Notes under the pieces: model-generated
The model's database searches: none
What the model saw: the letters and a program-made list of their open reading frames with translations, nothing else
What the model was told of the DNA's origin: nothing
DNA from: Prolixibacteraceae bacterium
GTDB taxonomy: Bacteria > Bacteroidota > Bacteroidia > Bacteroidales > Prolixibacteraceae
Reading direction: 5' to 3'
Assembly (NCBI GenBank): GCA_014380255.1
Contig: JACMKG010000399.1
Coordinates: 1 to 17,682, forward strand
DNA: 17,682 nt
In this document: piece by piece, positions 1 to 7,733 of the stretch
Layout: each line of letters opens with the position of its first letter
Numbering within the stretch: the stretch's first letter is position 1
Program-made: the position numbers and the translations under genes

Positions 1-253
1 TACCTCATAAAAAGAAGCCAAAAGGTTTTCAGAATCCTTCGGATTGGAAGGATTGGAAGGAAAAGCATCGAATGTACCTCTGCCAATCAACTCGGCCTTG
101 GATTTTCCTAATACCTGTAGATAACTTTCGCTTGCAGCTATAATGGTATAACGAGGTGAATCGGCTTTAATCAGCAAATTATTACCCGGCACAGCTTCAA
201 AAATCCTCAACTCCTGCGACTGTATATCTGTGTTAACGGTTCCTTCATTCATT
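1..253 (-). CDS. PAS-domain signalling protein, N-terminal part (probable sensor histidine kinase)
   Basis: Reading the minus strand from an ATG at 253-251 gives 84 open codons that run off the left edge, so only the N-terminus is present. It starts MNEGTVNTD and continues with a PAS-like core: a strand with KADSPRYTIIAAS, then ESYLQVLGKSKAELIGR and FDAFPSNPSNP. This matches the start of PAS S-box domains common in Bacteroidota sensor kinases (family knowledge). There is no signal peptide or membrane segment in the visible part, so the sensor region is probably cytoplasmic. The output domain lies outside the window. A second ATG at 249-247 is in another frame and was not used. A 9-bp tandem duplication encodes the SNPSNP segment. 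No clear promoter was seen upstream. It is not obviously linked to the downstream glycan locus. Confidence 0.75.
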
Positions 254-773
254 CAGTGATTTATTTATTCTTTAATGCGTAAATCCATTGGGGGCTGGAT
301 ATCCTATCTATGCGCTAATTGAATATTAATCAACTTATAACTTGCGTCAACTGAAAAATGTTTAAAACTGAAACTCCTTAAAAGGTAAGTGATTGATATG
401 AAGCTATGTATAAATTTAGAAATTTTCAATATTTCCTAATTACAATCCTTTGGATGTCCCGGGGATACTAACTTTTAACTCCTTGTAGCTAAAAGTTCCT
501 GTCTTTATATATGCCGTGCTGACTACCATGGCTCCAACACTTAAGGGTGTAATATTTCTGCCTCAATTCAATTGGTGAATGATATGAAGAACCTGTATGG
601 GTTAATTGTTTATGCCCCGAAAAAGAATTGGGAGTTCGTTTCTATTTACTACCATTCAAGTGGATGAACGGATCTTTAAATAAAAGATTGTAAAATAATG
701 TGGAAGTCATAACCAATGAAAACCTTTCTACCTTAGGTTTATCATCTTATATTAATATGCTAAAATTAAAAGG

Positions 774-803
774 TTTGTATATTTTATTTGTATATTTTAT
801 TTG
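774..803. repeat. 13-bp tandem repeat, 2.3 copies
   Basis: The unit TTTGTATATTTTA occurs at 774-786 and again at 787-799, followed by a partial TTTG at 800-803. It is a perfect duplication in an AT-rich non-coding stretch. It could be simple slippage or part of a promoter region; no gene starts nearby on the plus strand. Confidence 0.8.
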
Positions 804-904
804 AAGGTGAACACAGCTCTGATTTTTGAAACTATGGTGAGGTGCTTAAAAGGATAGATTAATTAGATTGGTCAAACGGTTTCATTTATCGCTTCCTGCT
901 AAAA

Positions 905-942
905 GGCATCCCGCAACCAACTGCAATTGGTTGCGGGATGCC
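905..942 (-). terminator. Intrinsic terminator of the haloperoxidase-family gene
   Basis: A perfect 16-bp inverted repeat, GGCATCCCGCAACCAA at 905-920 and its complement at 927-942, has a 6-base loop. On the minus strand the stem is followed directly by TTTTAG. It lies about 90 bases past the minus-strand stop at 1030, so it most likely ends that transcript. The plus-strand side has no T run. Confidence 0.85.
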
Positions 943-1029
943 TCCTTATTGAAATTAATTAAACACTAAAAATATTCATAACTTTCCATTGTAGGGAAAA
1001 GTATTTCAATAATCCCAGCTAACCGATAT

Positions 1030-2394
1030 TTACCATTTCTTAAATTTCAGCGTACTTTCAATATTCTGTGCTATTTTTCTTCCTAATTCTGCCCCTGCCT
1101 TATTAGAGATTCGGGAATGAATACCACCATAAAACCGGGCATCATTTACATCCTGAACCATGTCTTCAAAAGAAGTATAGGTACGGGGGGCTTGATCCTG
1201 AAAATCGTAACTATGATCGGTAAAATGATAATCAGTGCCAAAAAAGCCTTCCATGATTTCAGCAAAGGCACCGGAATGAGACGCATGGGCACCAGGGAAA
1301 TCGGGAAAAGGAGGTGTGGGAATAAACGAAGTCCATACTGTATCACCCAAAACTTCCCTGATATAGGTTACAGGCCGTTGCTGGTTGTATTGATATTTGA
1401 TCTTATAGACACCAACTCCTGCATCATTCATGGCAATACTGGCTTTTGCAAAAACATAGGCTGTAAAATCCAGTTTTGGGTTCTCCTGTACCAATACTGT
1501 CTTTACGGAGGAGAGATAGCCGCCACCCCCATAGCCTTGAAAGCCGGGTTTACCACCATAAAAGTGAGCAACGGCTTTTTGCTCCTCTGTAAGCGTTAGC
1601 GAAGCATCATATACTTCTTTCATCATCTTATAATAATCAGAATTGGGATCTTCTGAATAAACCGGGGGAGCTTCAAGATCAATCCCATCGAGGGAGGTTG
1701 CAACCATCAGGCGATTTTTGCCCCAATAAGGAACGCCGGCTGGAGCAAACGCAGGAGGTGTAGGTACCCATAGCCCGGGTCCAGCTGGCGGAGTATAAGC
1801 TGCATTGGCATTGGCCGATCCGTCTGCTTTGGCCCAGTTAAAGACCGATTCTGCAACCGCTTTACCAAACTTTACCGACCGGTTGAACGTGCCGGTATCC
1901 GTTTGCATTTTATACCAATCGTTCAACGCATTTTCCAACGAATCCATCTTGACTTTGTTAACATCCGTTGCTGCGGTAAAAAAAGACCGGGTCATAGCTG
2001 CCATGGCAGAATTGGCACAAACGGGCCAAGAATAGGCATAGCCGTTAAGTGTTTTTGGCATAGCGGGAAAATCGTTTAATTGGCCTGATAAACTTTGATA
2101 GGAAGGCATACCTGGCACTACCGATTCGTACAAAGCAATCGCACCGTAGGCAAAATAACGCTGCGTTGGAGTCCCCCCAAAGGGTGTTGGATTGGTAACC
2201 ATTAAATGCAGTTGCATATCCATCCATTTAAAAGCGACTTCAGAAGAATAAGTTTTGGTTTGCTGCAAGTGGCCATGACCTGGACCACCATTTCCATCCC
2301 AAATGATATCGTCCAGTTTATCACAGGAATTGAATAGTGTGATTGCCATAAAAATTATTGCAACCAGTGTACTAATTTTTCTCATAACATTCAT
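1030..2394 (-). CDS. Vanadium-dependent haloperoxidase / PAP2-like phosphatase family lipoprotein
   Basis: About 454 residues from the chosen ATG at 2394. An upstream in-frame ATG at 2460 would add 22 polar residues before the signal peptide, so the inner start fits better; 2385 is also possible. The N-terminus is a signal peptide ending in a lipobox-like LFNSC (Cys24), followed by acidic DKLDD, which suggests an outer-membrane lipoprotein. The C-terminal third carries the family signature: K...QQRPVTYI, then PDFPGAHASHSGAF around residues 367-375, then ARFYGGIHSRISNKAGAELG around residues 420-435. In this superfamily these correspond to the Lys/Arg, the Ser-Gly-His-type loop and the Arg/His that hold vanadate or phosphate. 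The usual PSGH is replaced by an AHASHSG version typical of long bacterial members. Whether it acts as a haloperoxidase or an acid phosphatase cannot be decided. It is monocistronic, with a strong terminator at 905-942. Confidence 0.85.
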   Translation of the reverse strand: MNVMRKISTLVAIIFMAITLFNSCDKLDDIIWDGNGGPGHGHLQQTKTYSSEVAFKWMDMQLHLMVTNPTPFGGTPTQRYFAYGAIALYESVVPGMPSYQSLSGQLNDFPAMPKTLNGYAYSWPVCANSAMAAMTRSFFTAATDVNKVKMDSLENALNDWYKMQTDTGTFNRSVKFGKAVAESVFNWAKADGSANANAAYTPPAGPGLWVPTPPAFAPAGVPYWGKNRLMVATSLDGIDLEAPPVYSEDPNSDYYKMMKEVYDASLTLTEEQKAVAHFYGGKPGFQGYGGGGYLSSVKTVLVQENPKLDFTAYVFAKASIAMNDAGVGVYKIKYQYNQQRPVTYIREVLGDTVWTSFIPTPPFPDFPGAHASHSGAFAEIMEGFFGTDYHFTDHSYDFQDQAPRTYTSFEDMVQDVNDARFYGGIHSRISNKAGAELGRKIAQNIESTLKFKKW

Positions 2395-2923
2395 TGTTTT
2401 AAAGGTTTCTCTACTCATCTGGCTTTTCGATTCCGCCCCGTTTGTGTGGTCGGTCTCCACATTGTTTGTTGGCTGTCGGTATCGTTTCTATGAGAGAGTA
2501 CTTTTATGCAACTACTTAGGAGGGGTAGATTATTTCATAGAGTGAAAAAACACCTTTTAGACTACATACGAGTCATAAACACAAAAGTGTCATTTTTGGG
2601 AAAATATAATTGAAAATTAACCTGTTACAATAAGATGGATCGCAACCCGTAAGTGTTCAATGATAGTGATCCACAATGAAATTGGGGTTGATGCACGACC
2701 TTGAAACAGTAATCCCGAAGTGAGTTGAATAAATTAATATTTTCTTCCCTTATGAGAGTTGGTGCGTTTCCAAGGGCACAAAGCAATTTCGCAGAGCTAC
2801 ACATCATTCGTAGCCTATCCTTTTGATTTGAATAATCTACGTAATCCATTATTCACATCGGTCTCAATGATAGATTATTTACTATCTTGTAAGCTCAATA
2901 AAAACTAACTCAACTAATCTAAA
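2395..2923. other. Divergent intergenic region
   Basis: Roughly 530 bases between the start of the minus-strand haloperoxidase-family gene and the start of the plus-strand DUF5107-TPR gene, so it should hold both promoters. I found no clean TAnnTTTG -7 element in either direction. A minus-strand ORF of 74 codons at 2625-2849 has no recognisable motifs and is treated as chance. Confidence 0.5.
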
Positions 2924-5900
2924 ATGTATTGTGCAAATTTCAAACGAGTTGCCCGTTTTATGGGGCTGCTTGCCTTCATGGCTTTCTATGGAAATGTCCT
3001 GCAGGCACAGGTACAAATTTCAGAACAGAAATGGACGCTTCCTACCTATGAGGTGATGCCTGCTGATAAGAATCCCATGTTTTTCAAAGGTGAATCCTAC
3101 CAGGGAGCTTCTAAGGTGATCTACCCTTACGCGATGAACGATGCCATCTCCAATGAAAAGACTACGCGGGACTGGAAAGCACTTATCCTTGAAAACGAAT
3201 ACATCAAGCTGTGTGTGGCTCCCGAGATTGGCGGTAAGCTGTATTATGCAACCGACAAATCGACCAACTACAACTTTATTTACAAGAACAATGTGGTGAA
3301 ACCATCCAACATTGGAATGACCGGCGCCTGGGTATCTGGTGGCATTGAGTGGTGCGTGCTTCACCATCACCGGGCTTCCACATTCCAGATGATGGACTAT
3401 GACCTGCAGGTAAACGCTGATAGTTCCAAGACCATCTGGATTGGTGAAACAGAGCCTCGCCAACGCATGCGTTGGACCATCGGCATTACCCTGTTTCCCG
3501 GCAAGTCTTATTACCAGACCGAGGTGAAGATTCATAACCCTACTCCTTTGACCAATACTTTCCTTTACTGGGCCAATGTGGCCGCCCATACCAACAAGGA
3601 TTACCAGGTCATTTTTCCACCAAGCGTGGATGTGGTCACTTACCATGCCAAGAACAGTTTTGCCCATTGGCCATATGCCACCGAAGTGTATAACGGGGAA
3701 GATTTCACCAAAGGGGTGGATATCAGCTGGTGGAAAAACTCAGTGAACCAGAATTCCTATTTTGCCTACGACTTGAAGGAAGACTTCATGGGCGGTTATG
3801 ATCATGGGAAACAGACCGGAACGGTTCATATCGGCGATCACAACATCGTGAAAGGCGCCAAGCTCTGGGAATGGGGATCAGGCGCGGTGGGGCAGGCTAC
3901 CGAAGGCAAGCTGACCGAAAATGATGGCCCGTATGTTGAAATTATGGTAGGCGCTTTTTCTGACAACCAACCCGATTATAGCTGGATCAGGCCTTATGAA
4001 GTAAAGACTTTTAAGCAATACTGGTACCCTGTAAAAGATATCCAGGGATTCAAGAATGCCAATCTCAATGGAGCTGTCAACCTTGAAAAGAGGGACGGCA
4101 ATAAAGTGTTTTTGGGCTATTATTCCACTTCCAAAGTAGCCAATGCCAGGATTGTCCTGCGGAAAAAAGGAACGGTTATTTTTGAAAAGAATACGGCTAT
4201 TTCACCTGAAACTGCCTTTACTTCCACTGTTAATGTTGAGGGAGAATTTGCTGAAACGGATCTTTCCACGGAGATGATCAACAGTGAAACGGGCGAAAGG
4301 CTTGTTTCTTACCAACCGGTAGAGCGAAAACAAACTTCTCCGCTTCCCGAAGAGGTGAAACGTCCGGCAAGTCCTAAAGAGATGGCCACCATTGAAGAAC
4401 TTTACCTGACAGGCAGCCGCATTCAGCAGTTTGGTAATCCTACGCTCAATGCCATGAATTATTATAATGAGGCGCTTCAGCGTGACCCTTCTGATATTCG
4501 GACCAATGTGGCAGTAGGAATTATCAATCTTAAAAACGGTGAATACACTACTGCAAGGAAATATTTCGCCACGGCCATCAAACGCCTTACTAAAGATTAT
4601 ACCCGTCCTTCGAACTGTGAAGCGCTTTACCTGCAAGGGATCACGCTGAAAACCCTTGGACTGTACGACGAAGCTGTTGACACCCTTTACCGCGCTACCT
4701 GGGATTATGCATGGCATTCGGCAGCTTATCTTGAACTGGCACGCATATCCTGCCTGAAGGGCAATTATACCAAAGCCCTGGAGCAGGTCAACAATTCCTT
4801 GTCCACCAATTCGGTTAACAACAGTGCCATTGCACTTAAAGCAGCTCTGGAAAGAAAGCTGGGTGAATATATCCCGGCCTCCAAAACCTTGGCATCCATC
4901 CTGGCACATGATCCGCTTGACTTTCGTGCCGGCAATGAGAATTACCTGATTGCCAAAAATTCAGGCAATGAGAACCAGGCAACGCAACACCTTTCTGAGC
5001 TTAACCGCAAGATGAGGGATTTTGATCAGAATTACCTTGAACTGGCTATGGGCTACATGAATGACGGGCTGAATATGGAAGCCGAAGATGTACTGCGCCG
5101 TTTTAAAGGCAAGAATCAAGAGGTTAGTTATTTGCTTGGTTACTTTGCCGACCATGAAGGGAATACAGATGAATCTGCTAAACGGATGAAAGAAGGCTCT
5201 TCTCTGGCAGTGGATTACGGTTTTCCCTTCTGCCTGGAAATGGTGAAGGTGCTTGAACTGGCTTCCAAATATAACCCCCACGATGCCAAGCCCTTTTATT
5301 ACTTGGGTAACCTGCTGTTCGACAAGCAGCCCCAAAAGGCCATTCAATGCTGGGAACAAGCCGTTGAGCTGGATCCATCATTGGCTATTGCATTCAGAAA
5401 TCTTGGCTGGGGGTATTATCAGTATAATCACGACGTGCCCAAAGCCATTGCAGCTTATGAGAAAGCGGTAGATCTTAAAAAGGATGATCCTGTTTATTAT
5501 GCAGAACTTGATCCTTTGTATGAAAGGAACAATACTCCCATTGAAAAACGCTTCAGGTTGTTTGATTCTGTAAACGATGTGGTGAAGAAGCGCGATGACT
5601 CTTTCGTGCGTGAGATCATCGTACTTAATCTGGCCAGCCAGCCTGAAAAGTCGGTTGAGTATCTTTCAAACAGTGTATTCCATTTCCGGGAAGGAAGTTC
5701 AAGGGTAAGGGATATTACGATAGATGCCCGCATTCTTTTAGGCAAAAAATACCTGGATCAGAAGAAATACGCAGAGGCCCTGGAACAGTTTCTGGCAAGT
5801 GTTGAAACCACTGAAACTACCAAGCCGGGTAAGTATTCAGGTGATCCAAGAAGCGCTCAGATCAACTATTTCATAGGACTGGGATACGAGGCTTTGGGGA

Positions 5901-6262
5901 ATAAATCAAAAGCCAAATCATACTTTACCCTATCTGCCAATCAGCCTTTAAAGGAGTCTGATTATATCAACTATTACAAGGGATTAAGTCATTTAAAGCT
6001 GGGCAATAAAGCCACCGCTGAAGCCTGTTTCAACAAACTGGTAGAAGAGGGTGAAAAGAAGATAGCCCAGGGGTCAGAAGTTGATTTCTTTGCCAAGTTT
6101 GGCGAAAAGGAATCTGCCAATGTGCAGCAATCCAACGCCCATTTGCTCCTTGGGTTGGGCTACAAAGGGCTGGGCGAACCTACCAAAGCAGCCGAATACC
6201 TGCAAAAGGCAGTTGAGCTATCGGTTAGCAACCTGTGGGCCACCATTGAATTAATGAAATAA
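2924..6262 (+). CDS. Secreted DUF5107 domain protein with long TPR region
   Basis: 1112 residues. A signal peptide covers about residues 1-29, ending VLQAQ, with predicted cleavage after Ala. Residues about 40-370 resemble the DUF5107 family, which looks like an aldose-epimerase-type beta-sandwich: LENEYIKLCVAPEIGGKLYY near residue 90, then a Trp/His-rich core with WVSGGIEWCVLHHH and later LWEWGSGAVG. After a linker, residues about 500-1112 form many TPR-like helical hairpins; the clearest are NYYNEALQRDP near 512, PFYYLGNLLFD plus AIQCWEQAVELDP near 790-815, and a last one at the very C-terminus. This domain pairing recurs in Bacteroidota, often near carbohydrate genes (family knowledge). 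The function is unknown. A carbohydrate-binding or enzymatic beta-sandwich on a TPR scaffold is my inference. It lies upstream of the sigma/susCD block and is separated from it by 600 bases of hairpin-rich DNA. Confidence 0.85.
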   Translation: MYCANFKRVARFMGLLAFMAFYGNVLQAQVQISEQKWTLPTYEVMPADKNPMFFKGESYQGASKVIYPYAMNDAISNEKTTRDWKALILENEYIKLCVAPEIGGKLYYATDKSTNYNFIYKNNVVKPSNIGMTGAWVSGGIEWCVLHHHRASTFQMMDYDLQVNADSSKTIWIGETEPRQRMRWTIGITLFPGKSYYQTEVKIHNPTPLTNTFLYWANVAAHTNKDYQVIFPPSVDVVTYHAKNSFAHWPYATEVYNGEDFTKGVDISWWKNSVNQNSYFAYDLKEDFMGGYDHGKQTGTVHIGDHNIVKGAKLWEWGSGAVGQATEGKLTENDGPYVEIMVGAFSDNQPDYSWIRPYEVKTFKQYWYPVKDIQGFKNANLNGAVNLEKRDGNKVFLGYYSTSKVANARIVLRKKGTVIFEKNTAISPETAFTSTVNVEGEFAETDLSTEMINSETGERLVSYQPVERKQTSPLPEEVKRPASPKEMATIEELYLTGSRIQQFGNPTLNAMNYYNEALQRDPSDIRTNVAVGIINLKNGEYTTARKYFATAIKRLTKDYTRPSNCEALYLQGITLKTLGLYDEAVDTLYRATWDYAWHSAAYLELARISCLKGNYTKALEQVNNSLSTNSVNNSAIALKAALERKLGEYIPASKTLASILAHDPLDFRAGNENYLIAKNSGNENQATQHLSELNRKMRDFDQNYLELAMGYMNDGLNMEAEDVLRRFKGKNQEVSYLLGYFADHEGNTDESAKRMKEGSSLAVDYGFPFCLEMVKVLELASKYNPHDAKPFYYLGNLLFDKQPQKAIQCWEQAVELDPSLAIAFRNLGWGYYQYNHDVPKAIAAYEKAVDLKKDDPVYYAELDPLYERNNTPIEKRFRLFDSVNDVVKKRDDSFVREIIVLNLASQPEKSVEYLSNSVFHFREGSSRVRDITIDARILLGKKYLDQKKYAEALEQFLASVETTETTKPGKYSGDPRSAQINYFIGLGYEALGNKSKAKSYFTLSANQPLKESDYINYYKGLSHLKLGNKATAEACFNKLVEEGEKKIAQGSEVDFFAKFGEKESANVQQSNAHLLLGLGYKGLGEPTKAAEYLQKAVELSVSNLWATIELMK

Positions 6263-6270
6263 GATTGCTC

Positions 6271-6317
6271 GGATTGGGACGGATTGCTGCACCAATCGGG
6301 GCAATCCGTCCCAATCC
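6271..6317 (+). terminator. Long stem-loop after the DUF5107-TPR gene, possible terminator
   Basis: GGATTGGGACGGATTGC at 6271-6287 pairs perfectly with its complement at 6301-6317, giving a 17-bp stem and a 13-base loop only 9 bases after the stop codon. No T run follows, so it is not a textbook intrinsic terminator. It may stabilise the 3' end of the mRNA or be a mobile palindromic repeat. The loop carries a further CAATC motif. Confidence 0.5.
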
Positions 6318-6514
6318 TAACTCGTGTAGTATTCCCCAAAAAGCAGCCGCCTTGTTTACCTTTTGACGATGCTTCACCTATCCAGGACCCCAGGAATCTT
6401 TCTCCCATTCCTTGATCGCTGCACGAACATACTGTTTCCCTTTCACAGTAAAAAAACAGCCGGGGCCACTATGCCTGAGATAGTCTCACTTGTATCATTT
6501 TTAATTCTTGCCAT
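6318..6514 (-). pseudogene. Broken 'MARIK' accessory gene (DUF6266-like family)
   Basis: On the minus strand an ATG at 6514 starts MARIKNDTSETISGIVAPA. The frame is then lost at a run of seven T on the minus strand (plus-strand A run 6450-6456). Adding one T restores VFFTVKGKQYVRAAIKEWE, a continuous and plausible protein. An in-frame TAG follows (plus 6378-6380), after which the frame continues VKHRQKVNKAAAFWGIL before running into the hairpin at 6271-6317. The pattern MARIKN...G.V.P.V.FT..GK.YVR matches a group of small Bacteroidota proteins of unknown function (DUF6266-like, recalled from the family and not searched). The frameshift, the internal stop and the missing C-terminal half mark it as a pseudogene. 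A homopolymer sequencing error could explain the frameshift but not the stop. Confidence 0.6.
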
Positions 6515-6533
6515 GATTCTCTTTTTTAAGTGA

Positions 6534-6584
6534 GTTTTTACACTATAAATGAAAAGAATTATGTTTCATTTATAGTATAAAAAC
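6534..6584. repeat. 21-bp inverted repeat (hairpin)
   Basis: Arms at 6534-6554 and 6564-6584 pair over 21 bp with one mismatch (C/T) around a 9-base loop; the arm core is ACACTATAAATGAAA. It is AT-rich and sits about 20 bases upstream of the broken MARIK gene start on the minus strand. It could be an operator-like palindrome, a solo mobile repeat, or a recombinase site. It is too AT-rich to act as a normal terminator. Confidence 0.75.
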
Positions 6585-6692
6585 AATCAAATGCACCACT
6601 GTCGTTTGAACTTGTAGTGAAGGCATCGTTATGCAAGCTTATCACCTAACTGCTGGTGATTGCGGTTGACACCCCTGGCTGGTTGATCAATA

Positions 6693-6822
6693 ATACCAAT
6701 TTGATTTGTAAATTAATCCATCGGCATTTTCGGTATAATGCCGATGGATAGAAGTGTTAGGCCAATCGAGGATACGATCCCGATCAATATCGGGAGGACT
6801 ATTACACTTCTCCAATCGGTAT
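6693..6822. mobile_element. MITE-like palindromic element (~130 bp)
   Basis: The ends ATACCAATTTG (6693-6703) and, reversed, ATACCGATTGG (6822-6812) match at 9 of 11 positions, like imperfect terminal inverted repeats. Inside are a perfect 13-bp hairpin (ATCCATCGGCATT at 6716-6728 with 6737-6749), GAAGTGT at 6751-6757 repeated inverted at 6804-6810, and a 7-bp hairpin TCCCGAT/ATCGGGA at 6778-6784 and 6789-6795. Nested symmetry, small size and lack of coding capacity suggest a non-autonomous element or a REP-type palindrome. It ends 28 bases before the -7 element of the sigma gene. I see no clear target-site duplication. Confidence 0.5.
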
Positions 6823-6849
6823 AAAATCACCACCTATTATTTTATTTTT

Positions 6850-6857
6850 TACATTTG
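6850..6857 (+). promoter_or_regulatory. Predicted -7 element of the sigma gene
   Basis: TACATTTG matches the Bacteroidetes -7 consensus TAnnTTTG and lies 32 bases before the ATG at 6890. No clear -33 TTG is visible at the expected distance. The element lies outside, but close to, the MITE-like palindrome. Confidence 0.5.
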
Positions 6858-6889
6858 TTATCTCTTTTACTCAATTAATAACTTCGGCA

Positions 6890-7474
6890 ATGCAGGTGAA
6901 ATCGGACAATGAATACGTTGAACGCCTAAAATTGGGTGATTTTTCTGCCTTCGATGCTTTGTTTCATAAATATTCGGAGATGCTTTATGCCTTTGCATTG
7001 AGTATAACACGCGATCGATTTGCAGCAGAAGATATCACCCAGCTTGTTTTTCTGAAAGTTTGGGAAAAAAGAGCACTGATCAAGGAACATCTCTCCTTTA
7101 AATCCTTCCTTTTTTCGGTAGCCTACAATGAAACTATTTCTTTTCTCCGAAAGGAAAAGTCGGAAAAGAGGAGAATCAATGAATATGTGCACTATTCCAT
7201 ATCATTGACCAATGAAACCGAACAATTCGTTGAGTTTAAAAATATTGAAGGTTTAGCCAATCAGGTCATTGACCAGATGCCTGAAAAGCGAAAGGAAATT
7301 TTCAAGCTTAGCCGTGATCAGGGCTACACGAACAAGGAAATTTCAGAAAAGCTAAATATTTCAATTAAAACGGTGGAGAATCAAATGACTTCAGCACTCA
7401 ATTCTCTGCGCCAGAAACTGAAAAGACAAGATATAATGGAGATATTGTACTATTTGATGATACTTCAGCCCTAA
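6890..7474 (+). CDS. ECF RNA polymerase sigma factor (sigma-70 family)
   Basis: 194 residues, the usual length for ECF sigma factors. Region 2 covers about residues 18-85: FDALFHKYSEMLYAFALSIT, AAEDITQLVFLKVWEKR and the FKSFLFSVAYNETISFLRK segment. Region 4 covers about residues 125-180, with the helix-turn-helix GYTNKEISEKLNISIKTVEN. The start ATG at 6890 leads straight into region 2 and has a promoter-like TACATTTG upstream. In Bacteroidota such sigma factors are paired with a FecR anti-sigma factor and a SusC carrying an STN domain; both occur downstream here (8375 and 9491). By inference it drives susCD and linked enzymes when the substrate is sensed. It is odd that about 900 bases separate it from fecR, since these genes usually lie almost adjacent. 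Confidence 0.95.
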   Translation: MQVKSDNEYVERLKLGDFSAFDALFHKYSEMLYAFALSITRDRFAAEDITQLVFLKVWEKRALIKEHLSFKSFLFSVAYNETISFLRKEKSEKRRINEYVHYSISLTNETEQFVEFKNIEGLANQVIDQMPEKRKEIFKLSRDQGYTNKEISEKLNISIKTVENQMTSALNSLRQKLKRQDIMEILYYLMILQP

Positions 7475-7595
7475 GGTTACAAATTCCAGATGGTCCATTG
7501 TCCATGCTTCAACCACGTAGACCGGATTATGAAGATTATCCCTAGGAGGTAGTATTTGCCCTGTGAAGAAACAGCAGCCATCATTTCAGGTTAAA

Positions 7596-7733
7596 CTATT
7601 TCTCCATGTCTGCTGGTTTTCCTTTTAAAAGTTTAATTTCTGTATGATTTCCTACCCGGATACCTTTGGGATTTCCTATAAAAAACGTTTTTCCTCCATC
7701 TTTGAACATCTTTCCATTGGCTTTGTATTCCCA
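7596..7733 (-). pseudogene. Possible 3' gene fragment of unknown family
   Basis: On the minus strand, 45 codons from 7733 down to a TAG at 7596-7598 read WEYKANGKMFKDGGKTFFIG and later GNHTEIKLLKGKP. The composition looks like a real beta-rich protein C-terminus. There is no start codon at the beginning; two stops (TGA, TAA) lie directly upstream, inside the repeat array. It could be the remaining tail of a gene interrupted by the repeat array, or chance. No family is recognised. Confidence 0.25.

Larger units (their letters stand above)
254..1029. other. Intergenic region, no convincing gene
   Basis: About 775 bases between the divergently placed start of the PAS gene and the stop of the haloperoxidase-family gene. 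It contains the terminator at 905-942, a 13-bp tandem repeat at 774-803 and only very short ORFs. One of these, starting MKNLYGLIVY near 582 on the plus strand, has 27 codons and no recognisable family. Base composition is AT-rich. Confidence 0.6.
6263..6889. other. Gene-poor strip upstream of the sigma gene
   Basis: About 630 bases with no intact gene. They hold, in order, the stem-loop at 6271-6317, the MARIK pseudogene, the 21-bp hairpin at 6534-6584, the MITE-like element at 6693-6822 and the sigma promoter. This concentration of decayed coding sequence and palindromes marks a site that has repeatedly accepted DNA. Confidence 0.6.

Noticed and set aside
41..60. 9-bp tandem duplication GGATTGGAA near the left edge
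   Set aside because: It lies within the PAS coding region and encodes a plausible SNPSNP loop; not a separate element.
582..665. 27-codon plus-strand ORF beginning MKNLYGLIVY
   Set aside because: Too short, with no recognised family and no promoter or ribosome-binding context.
2395..2460. Upstream start for the haloperoxidase-family protein
   Set aside because: It would place 22 polar residues before the signal peptide; the ATG at 2394 gives a normal lipoprotein leader.
2625..2849. 74-codon minus-strand ORF in the divergent intergenic region
   Set aside because: It has no recognisable motif, and composition and position do not support a gene; it overlaps the region expected to hold two promoters.
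3020..3667. 215-codon ORF antisense to the DUF5107-TPR gene
   Set aside because: Shadow of the strong plus-strand gene; the translation has no domain-like features.
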